From Marinobacter oulmenensis (GTDB taxonomy: Bacteria > Pseudomonadota > Gammaproteobacteria > Pseudomonadales > Oleiphilaceae), in the NCBI RefSeq assembly GCF_014201735.1, contig NZ_JACHFE010000010.1, positions 53,238 through 117,237 on the forward strand: a DNA stretch of 64,000 bases. The letters run 5' to 3'. Both the position numbers and the translations under genes were made by a program. Within the stretch, counting starts at the first letter, position 1. Every line of letters begins with the position of its first letter. A model generated the notes under the pieces. That model worked only from the letters and a program-made list of their open reading frames with translations. It ran no database searches and was not told the origin of the DNA. Positions 54,290 to 63,927 of the stretch are shown one piece after another.

Positions 54290-55102
54290 ATGACGGATTC
54301 ATCCGGGAGTCAGAACACGGGTTGCTGGGCCTCTCCCTACCAGCTGGTGTCCGGTCAGACACAGCAGCATCAGTTGGGGCATGTCAGGTTCTGGGTTACC
54401 CTGCTGGACGTGGAATGGCAGGTCCGTCAGATGGCTTACGACCCGGAGGCCGAGGCGCCGGACTGGCTGGCTCATACCGGTTACAGCCTGCCGTCGTCGG
54501 AGGTGGCTGTCGAACGGTTTATCCGGAGCCCGGATGATGACGGCCTGGTGCACTATCTGCCTGCCATGGCGGGCAGGCCCACGGTGATTCGTCCCTATCA
54601 GCCACTGACCATCCCGGCCGGGCAGCGCTGTGTGCTCTATGTGGGAACTACGCTCTGGCTAAAGGTCTGTGTGGGCAATGAGCAGAACGAGCTTACCGAG
54701 TTTCCTCTGGCGCCGCCCTCAATGACCTGGCTGGGCCGGAACACCATGGAGGGTGAGCTCTGTTTTGCCTCCGCCACCTATGGCCGGTTGTCGCTGGAGG
54801 CTGTACCCAAGCGCCCCTGGCGGGCGGTGACACCCGTCACCATTATTAACCGGCGCGAAGAAGCGCTGCTTCTGGAGCGTTTCAGTCTGCCCACACCTTT
54901 GCTCTCGCTCCATCGCAATCAGGCCGGCCAGCTGTGGACACCGGGAGTCACGGTGGAGTGTGATACGGACATGGGATCGGCAAGCCTGCGTATTGATGCC
55001 GCGGTGATTTCCGATGCCGGTCATTGTGAGCCGGTTGCGCCCGCCCGTGAAAAACTGGTGAAAGGTCGGCTGGTCCGTGCCTTTGACCACCTGTTCGGTT
55101 GA
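54290..55102 (+). CDS. DUF432-like protein next to MscS, 270 aa
   Basis: Predicted soluble beta-rich protein without signal peptide or membrane segments. I assign it to DUF432 from memory of similar proteins placed beside small mechanosensitive channels; the domain match itself is not verified. AAGGAG lies 13 nt before the ATG, a long spacing; a CTG at 54284 would be better spaced but is less likely. It is followed 16 nt later by mscS, so the two should be co-transcribed, hinting at a role linked to the channel. The function is unknown. Confidence 0.6.
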   Translation: MTDSSGSQNTGCWASPYQLVSGQTQQHQLGHVRFWVTLLDVEWQVRQMAYDPEAEAPDWLAHTGYSLPSSEVAVERFIRSPDDDGLVHYLPAMAGRPTVIRPYQPLTIPAGQRCVLYVGTTLWLKVCVGNEQNELTEFPLAPPSMTWLGRNTMEGELCFASATYGRLSLEAVPKRPWRAVTPVTIINRREEALLLERFSLPTPLLSLHRNQAGQLWTPGVTVECDTDMGSASLRIDAAVISDAGHCEPVAPAREKLVKGRLVRAFDHLFG

Positions 55103-55118
55103 TCCGGGAGTATCGGGA

Positions 55119-56006
55119 GTGTTTGAAGCCATACATGCAACCATGACTGAGATTGTTGGTGATATTCCCTGGGGCCAATGGCTGTCTGCCGGTTTTCTTC
55201 TGATTCTGGGCGGGCTGGTCGGTGGTCTGTTGGCCCGGAGCGCGGGCCGACTGGTGTCACGGCGTACATCGTTGCATCACCAGGCGATGATCCGCCGCCT
55301 GGTTTTCTATCTGGTGTTCCTGCTGTTCGCCATGGCCGCGCTGCGTGAAGCGGGATTTTCCCTTGAGGTGGTACTGGGGGCTGCTGGCATACTGACGGTC
55401 GCGGTGGGGTTTGCCTCGCAGACATCCGCTTCCAATATCATCAGCGGGTTATTCCTGGTGATGGAAAAGCCCTTTGAGATCGGTGACATGATTGAGGCAG
55501 ACGCGGTCCTCGGTGAGGTGGTCGGCATTGATCTGCTGAGTGTCAAACTGAGGACACCGGACAACCTCTACGTTCGGATCCCGAATGAGACGCTGATCAA
55601 GACGACGGTGGTGAACCGCTCTCGGTTTCCGATCCGCCGTATCGATCTGGTGATTGGCATCGCCTACGCCGAGGACGTTGAGCGGGTCCGGGACCTGCTG
55701 CTGAAACTGGCGGAACAGAATGCGGTCTGTCTGGAAGAGCCAGCGCCTTTTGTACTGGTGACCGGTTTCGGCCCCTCGTCGGTGGATCTCCAGTTTTCTT
55801 TCTGGGTAGCCAGTGAGGATTTCCTCGAAGGCAAAGGCGGCATGATGATTGTCATCAAGAAAGCGCTGGACGAACACGGCATAGAGATTCCGTTTCCTCA
55901 TACCAGCGTTTATGCCGGCAGTCATTCCGAACCCTTCCGGGTGGAGTTGCTTGGCCCGGATACAATCAATAAAAAGGACGATCCGGATGTCGACTCCCAA
56001 AAATAA
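55119..56006 (+). CDS. mscS: Small-conductance mechanosensitive channel, MscS family (295 aa)
   Basis: Inner-membrane tension-gated channel. Hydrophobic segments lie at about residues 20-40, 60-80 and 85-105; the pore helix carries the Gly/Ala-rich [14 protein letters not shown] and is followed by the beta domain motif P-F-E-I-G-D-M-I. The cytoplasmic cage domain is complete. A longer frame opens at 55077; the GTG at 55119 is preferred because GGGAG (55106-55110) lies 8 nt upstream. The next gene overlaps its end by 20 nt. Confidence 0.9.
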   Translation: MFEAIHATMTEIVGDIPWGQWLSAGFLLILGGLVGGLLARSAGRLVSRRTSLHHQAMIRRLVFYLVFLLFAMAALREAGFSLEVVLGAAGILTVAVGFASQTSASNIISGLFLVMEKPFEIGDMIEADAVLGEVVGIDLLSVKLRTPDNLYVRIPNETLIKTTVVNRSRFPIRRIDLVIGIAYAEDVERVRDLLLKLAEQNAVCLEEPAPFVLVTGFGPSSVDLQFSFWVASEDFLEGKGGMMIVIKKALDEHGIEIPFPHTSVYAGSHSEPFRVELLGPDTINKKDDPDVDSQK

Positions 56007-56478
56007 AGTGATTAAAACCACGCCGCCGACGCCTGCGGATAACAAAGTGTCTCTCGGGTGGCGGGAATGGGTGGGGCTGCCGGACCTTGATATCAGCCGT
56101 ATCAAGGCCAAGGTGGATACCGGGGCCAGAACATCGTGCCTGCACACTTTCCGTATGGAACCCTATACTGACAACGGAGAGCGCCGTGTCCGTTTCTGGG
56201 TTCACCCGGTTCAGAACAACCTGCACCAGATGGTGGAATGTGATGCCCGGGTGCTGGACGAGCGCAACGTGTCAGACTCCGGCGGCCACCGCGAGTTGCG
56301 GTTGGTCATCCAGACCACCATTGTGCTGGGCGAGCAGAGCTGGCCCGTGGAAATGACCCTGACCAACCGGGACTCAATGCGGTTCCGGATGCTGCTGGGA
56401 CGAACGGCCATGGCCGGCCGCTCCATTATTTATCCTGAAGCTTCCTATCTTGCCGGGGAACCGGCACTGAGGACCTGA
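55987..56478 (+). CDS. rimB: RimB-like retropepsin-type protease (163 aa)
   Basis: Member of the bacterial family annotated as ATP-dependent zinc protease, related to retropepsins, and called RimB in Pseudomonas. The Asp protease-like motif is V-D-T-G-A-R-T-S. The C-terminal part has [10 protein letters not shown], typical of the family. The frame begins upstream at 55912, but the ATG at 55987 has an AAGGA-type site about 9 nt before it. It overlaps mscS by 20 nt and is 2 nt from rimK; in Pseudomonas RimA-RimB-RimK act together in ribosome modification. Target here is inferred. Confidence 0.82.
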   Translation: MSTPKNKVIKTTPPTPADNKVSLGWREWVGLPDLDISRIKAKVDTGARTSCLHTFRMEPYTDNGERRVRFWVHPVQNNLHQMVECDARVLDERNVSDSGGHRELRLVIQTTIVLGEQSWPVEMTLTNRDSMRFRMLLGRTAMAGRSIIYPEASYLAGEPALRT

Positions 56479-56480
56479 TT

Positions 56481-57386
56481 ATGAAAATTGCTGTACTGTC
56501 CCGAAACCGACACCTCTACTCAACCCGTCGTCTGGTTGAAGAGGGGCTCAATCGCGGACACGAGGTGCAGGTGATCGACTGCCTGCACTGCTCCATGAAC
56601 ATTACCTCCGCCGACCCCCGGATCAGTTACCACGAGGAGTATCTGGAAGGGTTCGATGTGGTGGTTCCGCGCATTGGTGCTTCGGTGACTTTCTACGGTA
56701 CAGCGGTCCTGCGGCAGTTCGAAATGATGGGGGTGTTCCCGGTCAACGAATCCGTGGCCATTACTCGTGCGCGGGACAAACTGCGGTCGCTGCAGTTGCT
56801 GGCGCGCAAGGGCCTGGGCATGCCGGTGACCGGCTTTGCCAACAAGCCGGATAACGTACCCGAGTTGCTCAAGATGGTGGGCGGCGCGCCGGTGGTGATC
56901 AAGCTGCTGCAGGGCACTCAGGGCATTGGCGTTGTGCTGGCGGAAACCCGCAAAGCCGCTGAGAGCGTGATCGAAGCGTTCATGGGCCTGAAGGCCGACA
57001 TTCTCGTCCAGGAATTCATCAAGGAAGCCGGTGGTGCCGACATCCGCTGTTTCGTGCTGGGCGACAAGGTGATCGCGGCCATGAAGCGCCAGGGCGCCGA
57101 GGGCGAGTTCCGGTCCAATCTGCACCGGGGCGGTTCGGCCAGCCTGGTGCGGATCACCCCGGAAGAGCGCAAGACCGCCATCATGGCCGCCAAGGCCATG
57201 GGCCTTAACGTGGCGGGTGTGGACCTGCTTCGCTCCAGCCGTGGCCCCCTGGTGATGGAAGTGAACTCCTCCCCGGGTCTGGAAGGTATTGAGAATGCCA
57301 CCGGCAAGAACGTGGCCGGCATGATCATCAACTGGACCGAGAAAAACCACAAACCCTGGAAGACCCGCACCCGGGGCAGGGGCTGA
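56481..57386 (+). CDS. rimK: Ribosomal S6 glutamate ligase RimK, 301 aa
   Basis: ATP-grasp ligase that adds glutamates to the C-terminus of S6. It starts [18 protein letters not shown], with the ATP-grasp segments [14 protein letters not shown], the metal site and [10 protein letters not shown]. Its presumed substrate, S6 with an EEE tail, is encoded at 22.9 kb. It lies 2 nt after the RimB-like protease and 4 nt before an M14-type hydrolase. Confidence 0.95.
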   Translation: MKIAVLSRNRHLYSTRRLVEEGLNRGHEVQVIDCLHCSMNITSADPRISYHEEYLEGFDVVVPRIGASVTFYGTAVLRQFEMMGVFPVNESVAITRARDKLRSLQLLARKGLGMPVTGFANKPDNVPELLKMVGGAPVVIKLLQGTQGIGVVLAETRKAAESVIEAFMGLKADILVQEFIKEAGGADIRCFVLGDKVIAAMKRQGAEGEFRSNLHRGGSASLVRITPEERKTAIMAAKAMGLNVAGVDLLRSSRGPLVMEVNSSPGLEGIENATGKNVAGMIINWTEKNHKPWKTRTRGRG

Positions 57387-57390
57387 ACCC

Positions 57391-58452
57391 ATGGCCAGAG
57401 CCCCTTTCGAAATCGCCGGCGTCAAAGTCCAGCCCGGCACCCGGGAAACGGTGGAAGTGCCGGTGGCGAAGCTCTATACGCATACGCCGCTGCACATTCC
57501 CGTGGAAGTGGTGCACGGTCGCCGCGACGGGCCCGTGCTGATGGTGTGTGGCGCCATTCACGGCGATGAGATCAACGGCGTGGAGATTATCCGTCGGGTA
57601 CTGAAAAACTCCGCGCTGCGCCACCTGCGGGGCACCCTGGTGGCGGTGCCCATCGTCAACATTTTCGGGTTTGTGCAGCGCACCCGCTATCTGCCTGACC
57701 GTCGGGATCTGAACCGGTGCTTCCCGGGGTCGGAAACCGGTTCTCTGGGTGGCCGGATTGCTTACCTGCTGCGCACCCAGATCATGGAAAACGTCAGTCA
57801 CATCATCGATCTGCACACTGGCGCCATCCATCGCTTCAACCTGCCCCAGATCCGTGCCGAGCTGAAAAACCCGGAAACCATCCGCATGGCCGAGGCCTTC
57901 GGGGCGCCGATTATCATCAATGCCAGCCTGCGGGAGGGCAGTCTTCGCGCCTACGCGGATTCCCAGGATATTCCGGTGATCACCTTTGAGGGAGGTGAGG
58001 CCCTGCGTTTTGACGACGTGGTGATCAGCAGTGGCGTCAAAGGCGTGATCCGGGTCATGCGCGAGCTGGCCATGGTGCCTGCCAAAAAAGGGCCGCGGGC
58101 GCCGAGGAAACGCTCCGAAACCGCCGCCAACTCGCAATGGGTGAGGGCGGATCTTGATGGCATCATGCGCCCGGTTGCCCGCCTGGGGCAGAAAGTGCGC
58201 AAGGGCCAGCGGTTGGCCATGGTGGCGGACCCGTTTGGTGAAACCGAAGAGGCGGTGACCACGCCCTGCTCCGGCATCGTGATCTGTGTGAATAACCTGC
58301 CCCTGGTGAACGAGGGCGAGGCCATTTACCACGTGGCCCGCTTCGATGAACTGGGTGAAGCCGAGAAAGCCATGGACTATTTCCGCAGCTCCTATGAAAA
58401 CCAGCTGGCGGATGACGCAGTGGTGCCGGTGCATCCCTGGGACGAAGGCTAA
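57391..58452 (+). CDS. Succinylglutamate desuccinylase / aspartoacylase-type M14 hydrolase (353 aa)
   Basis: Zinc hydrolase of the M14 fold that cleaves amide bonds of acidic residues. The metal motif is G-A-I-H-G-D-E (H and E) and a second part is I-I-D-L-H-T-G. The C-terminal region from about residue 245 has a beta-rich lipoyl-like pattern. Placed 4 nt after rimK, it could remove or process glutamates added by RimK (an eraser), as M14 enzymes do for tubulin glutamylation; this is inference. True AstE/aspartoacylase substrates are alternatives. Confidence 0.85.
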   Translation: MARAPFEIAGVKVQPGTRETVEVPVAKLYTHTPLHIPVEVVHGRRDGPVLMVCGAIHGDEINGVEIIRRVLKNSALRHLRGTLVAVPIVNIFGFVQRTRYLPDRRDLNRCFPGSETGSLGGRIAYLLRTQIMENVSHIIDLHTGAIHRFNLPQIRAELKNPETIRMAEAFGAPIIINASLREGSLRAYADSQDIPVITFEGGEALRFDDVVISSGVKGVIRVMRELAMVPAKKGPRAPRKRSETAANSQWVRADLDGIMRPVARLGQKVRKGQRLAMVADPFGETEEAVTTPCSGIVICVNNLPLVNEGEAIYHVARFDELGEAEKAMDYFRSSYENQLADDAVVPVHPWDEG

Positions 58453-58469
58453 CGGAAATGGGAGTTTGA

Positions 58470-58895
58470 ATGATCTGGCATCAGAACCTGATAGAACTGG
58501 CCCCGTCTCCACGGGGCTTTCACCTGATCACCGACCAGGTGCTGGCCAAGGGCCCGGAACTCACCAACTGCGAAGTGGGTATACTGCATCTGTTTATCCA
58601 GCACACCTCAGCCTCCCTGGCGATCAATGAAAACGCCGACCCGGATGTGCGGGGCGATCTGGAGCGCCACTTCAACGTGATGGTGCCGGAGAACGCGCCC
58701 TACTACGAGCACACCCTGGAAGGGCCGGACGACACCACCTCCCACATCAAGAACGTGGTGATCGGCCCCTCGCTCACCATCCCCGTCAGCCACGGCGAGC
58801 TGGCACTGGGCACCTGGCAGGGCATCTACCTTTGCGAGCATCGTAACCGGGCGGGCAGCCGGCAGGTGATGGCGACACTGCAGGGACGCTGGTAG
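58470..58895 (+). CDS. YjbQ / UPF0047 family protein, 141 aa
   Basis: Small enzyme-like protein with the family segments H-T-S-A-S-L-A-I-N-E-N-A-D-P-D-V-R, a conserved His/Asp core and G-T-W-Q-G-I-Y-L-C-E-H-R. Some members show thiamine-phosphate synthase activity; the true role is not settled. It follows the M14 gene by 17 nt, so it is probably part of the same transcript. Length is typical. Confidence 0.9.
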   Translation: MIWHQNLIELAPSPRGFHLITDQVLAKGPELTNCEVGILHLFIQHTSASLAINENADPDVRGDLERHFNVMVPENAPYYEHTLEGPDDTTSHIKNVVIGPSLTIPVSHGELALGTWQGIYLCEHRNRAGSRQVMATLQGRW

Positions 58896-58966
58896 TAAGA
58901 AGGGCACAGTTTTAGTAGTGTAGCGGGAAGTTACATTTCGGAAGAGCAGATTGGCAGGGAGTGCCG

Positions 58967-59926
58967 GTGAGCCGATTTGACCGCATCTACAGAATCCACG
59001 ACCTGCTCAGGAATGCCCGCAGGCCCGTTCCCATGCGGGTGTTCATGTCCGAGTTGGAAGCCAGCCGAAACACCATTACCCGCGATTTTGAATTCCTGCG
59101 TGACTCACTGGGCGCGCCACTCGAATATTGCCGGGATGACAACGGCCACCGGTATAACCCCCACGCCCCGGTGTTCGAGCTACCCGGTTTCTGGATGAAC
59201 CCGGCCGAACTCTACGCACTGCTTGCGTGTGAATACCTGCTGGAAAACGTACAACCCGGCCTGGTGGCCCCTCGCCTGGCGCCATTGAAGCAGAAAATCC
59301 AGCAATTATTGGGCGAATCCGGCCACGACGCCGAAAAGGTCAGTGAGCGCATACGCATCCAGCCCATTCAAACCCGGAGTGCTAGCCACCAGACCTTTGA
59401 CCCGGTCGCCCAGGCAACGCTCTCAGGCAAAGGGTTGCGGTTTCTCTACCAGGCCCGCAGTGGCAGTGGTGAGAAAGCCCGCCTTGTTCATCCCCAAAGA
59501 CTGCTCCACTACCGCTCCAACTGGTATTTGCTGGCCATGTGTGAAACCGCCAATGAACTCCGCCTGTTTTCCCTGGATCGAATAATCGATCCGGAAATAC
59601 AGTCCACCCCCGCCAGATCAGTCAGCCCCGATCAACTGGACGCCTTCACTACCTCCGGTTTCGGCATCTTTGGTGGCGCTCCGAAAGCCACCGCCCACCT
59701 GCGTTTTTCCGAACACGCCGCGCAATGGGTAGCCGAGGAAACCTGGCACCCGGACCAGACTGGACAGTGGCAACACGACGGCTACCACCTAACGTTTCCC
59801 TATTCCGATTCCCGGGAGCTGGTGATGGATGTGCTGCGGTATGGCCCGGATGTGGAAGTGCTGGGGCCGCCGGAGTTGCGGGCAGAGGTTGCGGATCGGG
59901 TTCGGCGGATGGCGGGGATTTATTGA
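58967..59926 (+). CDS. WYL-domain transcriptional regulator beside cas genes, 319 aa
   Basis: DNA-binding regulator of the YafY/WYL type. The N-terminal winged helix-turn-helix is S-R-F-D-R-I-Y-R-I-H-D-L-L with S-R-N-T-I-T-R-D-F-E-F-L-R. The WYL core reads V-H-P-Q-R-L-L-H-Y-R-S-N-W-Y-L-L-A, a ligand-sensing SH3-like domain, followed by a WCX-like tail. AGGGAG (58956-58961) lies 5 nt before the GTG at 58967 but overlaps the other GTG at 58961, so 58967 is chosen. Immediately upstream of cas1, it may regulate the CRISPR locus; WYL proteins are common there. Confidence 0.85.
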   Translation: MSRFDRIYRIHDLLRNARRPVPMRVFMSELEASRNTITRDFEFLRDSLGAPLEYCRDDNGHRYNPHAPVFELPGFWMNPAELYALLACEYLLENVQPGLVAPRLAPLKQKIQQLLGESGHDAEKVSERIRIQPIQTRSASHQTFDPVAQATLSGKGLRFLYQARSGSGEKARLVHPQRLLHYRSNWYLLAMCETANELRLFSLDRIIDPEIQSTPARSVSPDQLDAFTTSGFGIFGGAPKATAHLRFSEHAAQWVAEETWHPDQTGQWQHDGYHLTFPYSDSRELVMDVLRYGPDVEVLGPPELRAEVADRVRRMAGIY

Positions 59927-60033
59927 AAAACTGTGTTTGGGTGATGCAGTTGTTGGGGCAGCACATGGTGTACGGTTAGCCAGTCAGCACTGCTGTGCTC
60001 GCATGGCTTGGATAATGTTCAGAAGGCATTCAT

Positions 60034-61011
60034 ATGGACGATTTTTCACCGTCAGATTTGAAAGCAATATTGCACTCCAGGCGAGCGAATCTTTACTACC
60101 TCGAATATTGCCGAGTCATGCAAAAAGATGGGCGAGTGCTGTACCTGACTGACACTGAGAAGGATAACTTATACTTCAATATCCCTATCGCAAACACGAC
60201 CGTTCTTCTGTTGGGTAATGGCACGTCCATTACCCAGGCCGCCATGAGGATGCTTGCCCAGGCCGGTGTGTTGGTTGGATTCTGTGGTGGTGGCGGGACT
60301 CCACTTTATATGGCAACTGAGGTGGAGTGGCTGACGCCACAAAGTGAGTACCGGCCGACTGAATATCTCCAGGGTTGGCTGGCCTTTTGGTTTGATGAAA
60401 CGCAGCGGTTAGCAGTTGCGAAACAGTTCCAGTATGCCCGTATCGAATACTTGCAGAAGATTTGGCAGAACGATCGTGAGTTGAGGATAGAGGGGTTCGA
60501 CATCACGGATGGCGAAATCGAGAAAGCGCTTAACGTGTTTGCATCGCGTACCGAGAATGCGGCCAAGCCTGCCGACATATTGTTGACCGAGGCGCAACTG
60601 ACCAAAGCTCTCTATAAATACGCTGCTAATGCCTCCGGCCAAACAAACTTCACCCGGCAACATCAATCCCTGGATAAAGCCAACGACTTTTTGAACCATG
60701 GCAATTACCTTGCCTATGGCTTGGCTGCCTGCTGTCTATGGGTTTTAGGGATTCCTCATGGCTTTGCGGTCATGCATGGGAAAACCCGCAGGGGTGCTCT
60801 CGTGTTTGATGTGGCTGACCTGATTAAAGACGCTCTGATTTTGCCCTGGGCTTTTGTTTGCGCCAAGGAAAATGCCACGGAGCAGGAGTTTCGGCAACAG
60901 GTACTTCAGGTCTTTATCGATCACAAAGCTCTGGACTTCATGTTCGACACCGTGAAAAGCATTGCGCTAAAAGATTATTCTCAGGAGATGATTGAGGAGC
61001 GTGGCCTATGA
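60034..61011 (+). CDS. cas1: CRISPR-associated Cas1, subtype I-F (325 aa)
   Basis: Spacer-integration endonuclease. The metal residues are visible as E186, H248, D259 and D262 (offset by a few residues from E190, H254, D265 and D268 of Pseudomonas Cas1), within R-G-A-L-V-F-D-V-A-D-L-I-K-D. The whole N-terminal beta domain and length match I-F Cas1. AGAAGG lies 7 nt before the ATG. The DNA from here on is visibly more AT-rich than the window average, suggesting acquisition. It overlaps cas3 by 4 nt. Confidence 0.95.
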   Translation: MDDFSPSDLKAILHSRRANLYYLEYCRVMQKDGRVLYLTDTEKDNLYFNIPIANTTVLLLGNGTSITQAAMRMLAQAGVLVGFCGGGGTPLYMATEVEWLTPQSEYRPTEYLQGWLAFWFDETQRLAVAKQFQYARIEYLQKIWQNDRELRIEGFDITDGEIEKALNVFASRTENAAKPADILLTEAQLTKALYKYAANASGQTNFTRQHQSLDKANDFLNHGNYLAYGLAACCLWVLGIPHGFAVMHGKTRRGALVFDVADLIKDALILPWAFVCAKENATEQEFRQQVLQVFIDHKALDFMFDTVKSIALKDYSQEMIEERGL

Positions 61012-63920
61012 TGGTCACCTTTGTCTCTCAATGCGAAAAAAATGCCATCCGGAAAACCCGGCGAGTGCTGGACGCGTTTGCCAATCGGATTGGTGATAAC
61101 ACCTGGCAAACGCTGATCACTGAGGATGGGCTGGATACCGTAAGAAAGATGTTGCGGAAAACGGCCAGCAAAAGCACGGCGGTGAGTTGCCACTGGATTC
61201 GGTCCCGTTCTCGCACACAGCTGCTTTGGATTGTTGGCAATAAAAAACAATTCAACCTGGAAGGCCAAGTACCGGTTAACCGGACAGAACAGGATTTATT
61301 GTGGTCCGACGCAGAGAATAACTGGAAATACCTGCCCTTGATTAAAGCCTTTGTGGGGCTGGCAGGGCTACTGCATGATTGGGGCAAAGCCACCAAGTTG
61401 TTTCAAGATAAGCTGAACCCGGAATCAAAAAACAGGTTCAAGGGCGACCCGCTGCGTCATGAGTGGATTTCCTGTTTGCTGCTAACGGCTTTGATCAAGG
61501 CCGGGAAAGACCCGAGCCAGGATGAAAGCTGGCTTGAGCCATTCCTGAACGAGTCCATCGACGAGCAACAGCTGCAAGCCAGTTTGCTTGGGGTTTCTGA
61601 TAATTGCTCGCCATTTTGTAATCTACCTGATGCAGCCAGTGTCTTGCTATGGTTGGTGTTGTCCCACCATCGCCTTCCTAAGCCTGAAGAAACGAGTAAA
61701 TTTGGAGATCAGACCAACGAAAAGCCTCAGCGGCTGTTAGCGCGTATCAGCCAGCAATGGGGTTACGAAAATCGTTTTGATGCCGATGAGTTCAATCAGC
61801 GTCTGCCCGATTGTTTTGCGTTTCCGCAGGGGATGCTGTCGCGCTCCTCAAACTGGTTAAAGGCACTGAGCCACCGTGCCCGACAGCTCCAGGAACATTT
61901 ACCCCTTTTTGCCGCAGCGGTGCAGGATGGCAGTTGGCGGACCATTGCCCATCATGCTCGGCTCTGCCTGATGCTGGGTGATCACTACTACTCATCCCAG
62001 CCAGAAGATGTGAGGTGGCCGGTAAGTGTTAATTTGTTTGCCAACACCCACAGTGATGGCCCTAATCAAGGCCAGTTCAAGCAACGACTGGATGAGCATG
62101 TGGTTAAGGTTTCTGAGGTGGCGGTCCGTGCCTGCGGAATGCTGCCCCGATTTGAGCGCGACACACCGGTTGCAGAAGATGTCCCGAAACTGAAACCACC
62201 AAAGAGCGCATCCCCCGATATCAAAAAACAGTTTGGCTGGCAGGATAAAGCGGTTTCTGTCATCAAAAACTATCGGCAAGACAATGATGACAAGGTCAGT
62301 GGTTATTTTATTGTAAACATGGCCAGTACGGGGCGGGGAAAGACGCTGGCCAATGCCAAAATTATGCAGGCGTTGTCCGAAGACCAGCAAAGTCTCCGGT
62401 TTGTTCTGGCGCTGGGGCTGAGGACACTGACGTTGCAAACTGGTGATGAATACCGCGAACGGGTGGGCCTCAATGAAGAGGAGCTGGCGGTTTTGATCGG
62501 CTCTCGCGCAATACTGGACCTGCATAAAGGGGCGAAAGAACCGCAGGAGAAGGAAAACCAGCTACAAGAGCTTGAGGCTTTCGGTTCGGAATCTTACGAG
62601 CCACTTTTGGATGAGCAAGATGAATTGTACGGCTTTGATGACGATGATCGCTGGCAGGATCTGCTCCCGGAAGAAGAATTAACAACCGTTCTGACCGGAA
62701 GGAAAGAGCGCGCCTTGCTCTATGCGCCCGTTTTGGCATGCACTATCGACCATATGATGGCCGCTACGGAAACGACTCGTGGTGGCCGTTATATTCTGCC
62801 GAGTCTGCGTTTGATGTCATCAGATCTGGTGATTGATGAAGTTGATGATTTCACTGGGGAGGACCTGGTGGCAATTGGTCGTCTGATTTATCTCGCAGGT
62901 ATGCTGGGGCGCAAGGTAATGATTTCCTCCGCCACCATCCCGCCCGACCTCGCTCTCGGCTACTTCACGGCTTACCAAAAAGGCTGGGCGGTTTTTGCTG
63001 CCAGTCGTTATCAAAATAGCCAGGTAGCATGTGGTTGGACAGATGAGTTCAAGACCCAACTGGTGACAGTAAGTCAGGGGAAGGATGCGACTGCGCGTTA
63101 TCAGCTGGCGCACAAGGATTTCGTGGACAAACGGGTGTCAAAACTGCGTAACGAGCCGGTTAAACGCCGAGCTGAGATTGTTCCTCTGGCAGAGCCTGAA
63201 TCGGAAGAATCGAGACAGAACGAGTTTTTCAACACGATTCGACAAGCGATCCTCTCCAAGCACTTGGAACATCATGAGCAAGATGCCCAAACCGGACGCA
63301 ACATCTCTTTTGGTATGGTGCGCTGCGCTAATATCCGGCCCTGCGTCGAGCTAACGGAATACTTATTAGACGCCGAATGGCTCGAGCACGTTGAAATTCG
63401 AACGATGGCCTATCATAGCCAGCAAGTTCTGTTGTTGAGGCATGAGCAAGAGAAACATCTTGACCAGGTTCTAAAAAGGAATAGACCGGTAAATGATCCT
63501 GAAGGTGTTTTTCAGCAGCCGGAAATCCGGGAACATTTGGATTCTGGCGATAGCACGGACCTGATTTTTATTTTGGTCACCACTCCCGTGGAAGAAGTGG
63601 GTCGTGACCATGATTTTGACTGGGCTGTCGTAGAGCCATCCTCATATCGCTCCATTATTCAACTTGCGGGGCGCGTGCGCCGCCATCGTCCGGCGGAGGC
63701 AGATAACAGTGCGCCGAATATGGGCCTTTTGCAATACAACCTGAAGGGCTATCGGGGTGAAGCGAAGGATGTTTTCAGCCGGCCCGGTTATGAACAGGGA
63801 AAGTGGCAGCTCTTTTCCCGGGACCTTTCGGACCTGGTTGATGAAAAAGCCCTGGGTCGGAGCGTAGATGCGACACCTCGCATGATCAAAGACTCCAAAG
63901 TTCAACTAGGGAAGGTCTGA
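61008..63920 (+). CDS. cas3: Cas2-Cas3 fusion, type I-F nuclease-helicase (970 aa)
   Basis: Fused adaptation and degradation protein of I-F systems. Residues 1-95 form a Cas2 domain (V-S-Q-C-E-K start, S-C-H-W-I-R, L-L-W-I-V-G). The HD nuclease follows with H-D-W-G-K at 123-127, then the SF2 helicase: Walker A G-R-G-K-T (442-446), D-E-V-D (610-613), S-A-T (641-643) and Q-L-A-G-R-V-R-R-H-R (885-894). All active-site motifs are intact. The chain is about 100 residues shorter than typical I-F Cas3 (about 1070-1110), with only 76 residues after motif VI, so the C-terminal domain may be reduced. Effector genes would lie beyond the window. Confidence 0.95.
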   Translation: MMVTFVSQCEKNAIRKTRRVLDAFANRIGDNTWQTLITEDGLDTVRKMLRKTASKSTAVSCHWIRSRSRTQLLWIVGNKKQFNLEGQVPVNRTEQDLLWSDAENNWKYLPLIKAFVGLAGLLHDWGKATKLFQDKLNPESKNRFKGDPLRHEWISCLLLTALIKAGKDPSQDESWLEPFLNESIDEQQLQASLLGVSDNCSPFCNLPDAASVLLWLVLSHHRLPKPEETSKFGDQTNEKPQRLLARISQQWGYENRFDADEFNQRLPDCFAFPQGMLSRSSNWLKALSHRARQLQEHLPLFAAAVQDGSWRTIAHHARLCLMLGDHYYSSQPEDVRWPVSVNLFANTHSDGPNQGQFKQRLDEHVVKVSEVAVRACGMLPRFERDTPVAEDVPKLKPPKSASPDIKKQFGWQDKAVSVIKNYRQDNDDKVSGYFIVNMASTGRGKTLANAKIMQALSEDQQSLRFVLALGLRTLTLQTGDEYRERVGLNEEELAVLIGSRAILDLHKGAKEPQEKENQLQELEAFGSESYEPLLDEQDELYGFDDDDRWQDLLPEEELTTVLTGRKERALLYAPVLACTIDHMMAATETTRGGRYILPSLRLMSSDLVIDEVDDFTGEDLVAIGRLIYLAGMLGRKVMISSATIPPDLALGYFTAYQKGWAVFAASRYQNSQVACGWTDEFKTQLVTVSQGKDATARYQLAHKDFVDKRVSKLRNEPVKRRAEIVPLAEPESEESRQNEFFNTIRQAILSKHLEHHEQDAQTGRNISFGMVRCANIRPCVELTEYLLDAEWLEHVEIRTMAYHSQQVLLLRHEQEKHLDQVLKRNRPVNDPEGVFQQPEIREHLDSGDSTDLIFILVTTPVEEVGRDHDFDWAVVEPSSYRSIIQLAGRVRRHRPAEADNSAPNMGLLQYNLKGYRGEAKDVFSRPGYEQGKWQLFSRDLSDLVDEKALGRSVDATPRMIKDSKVQLGKV

Positions 63921-63927
63921 ATAACCG

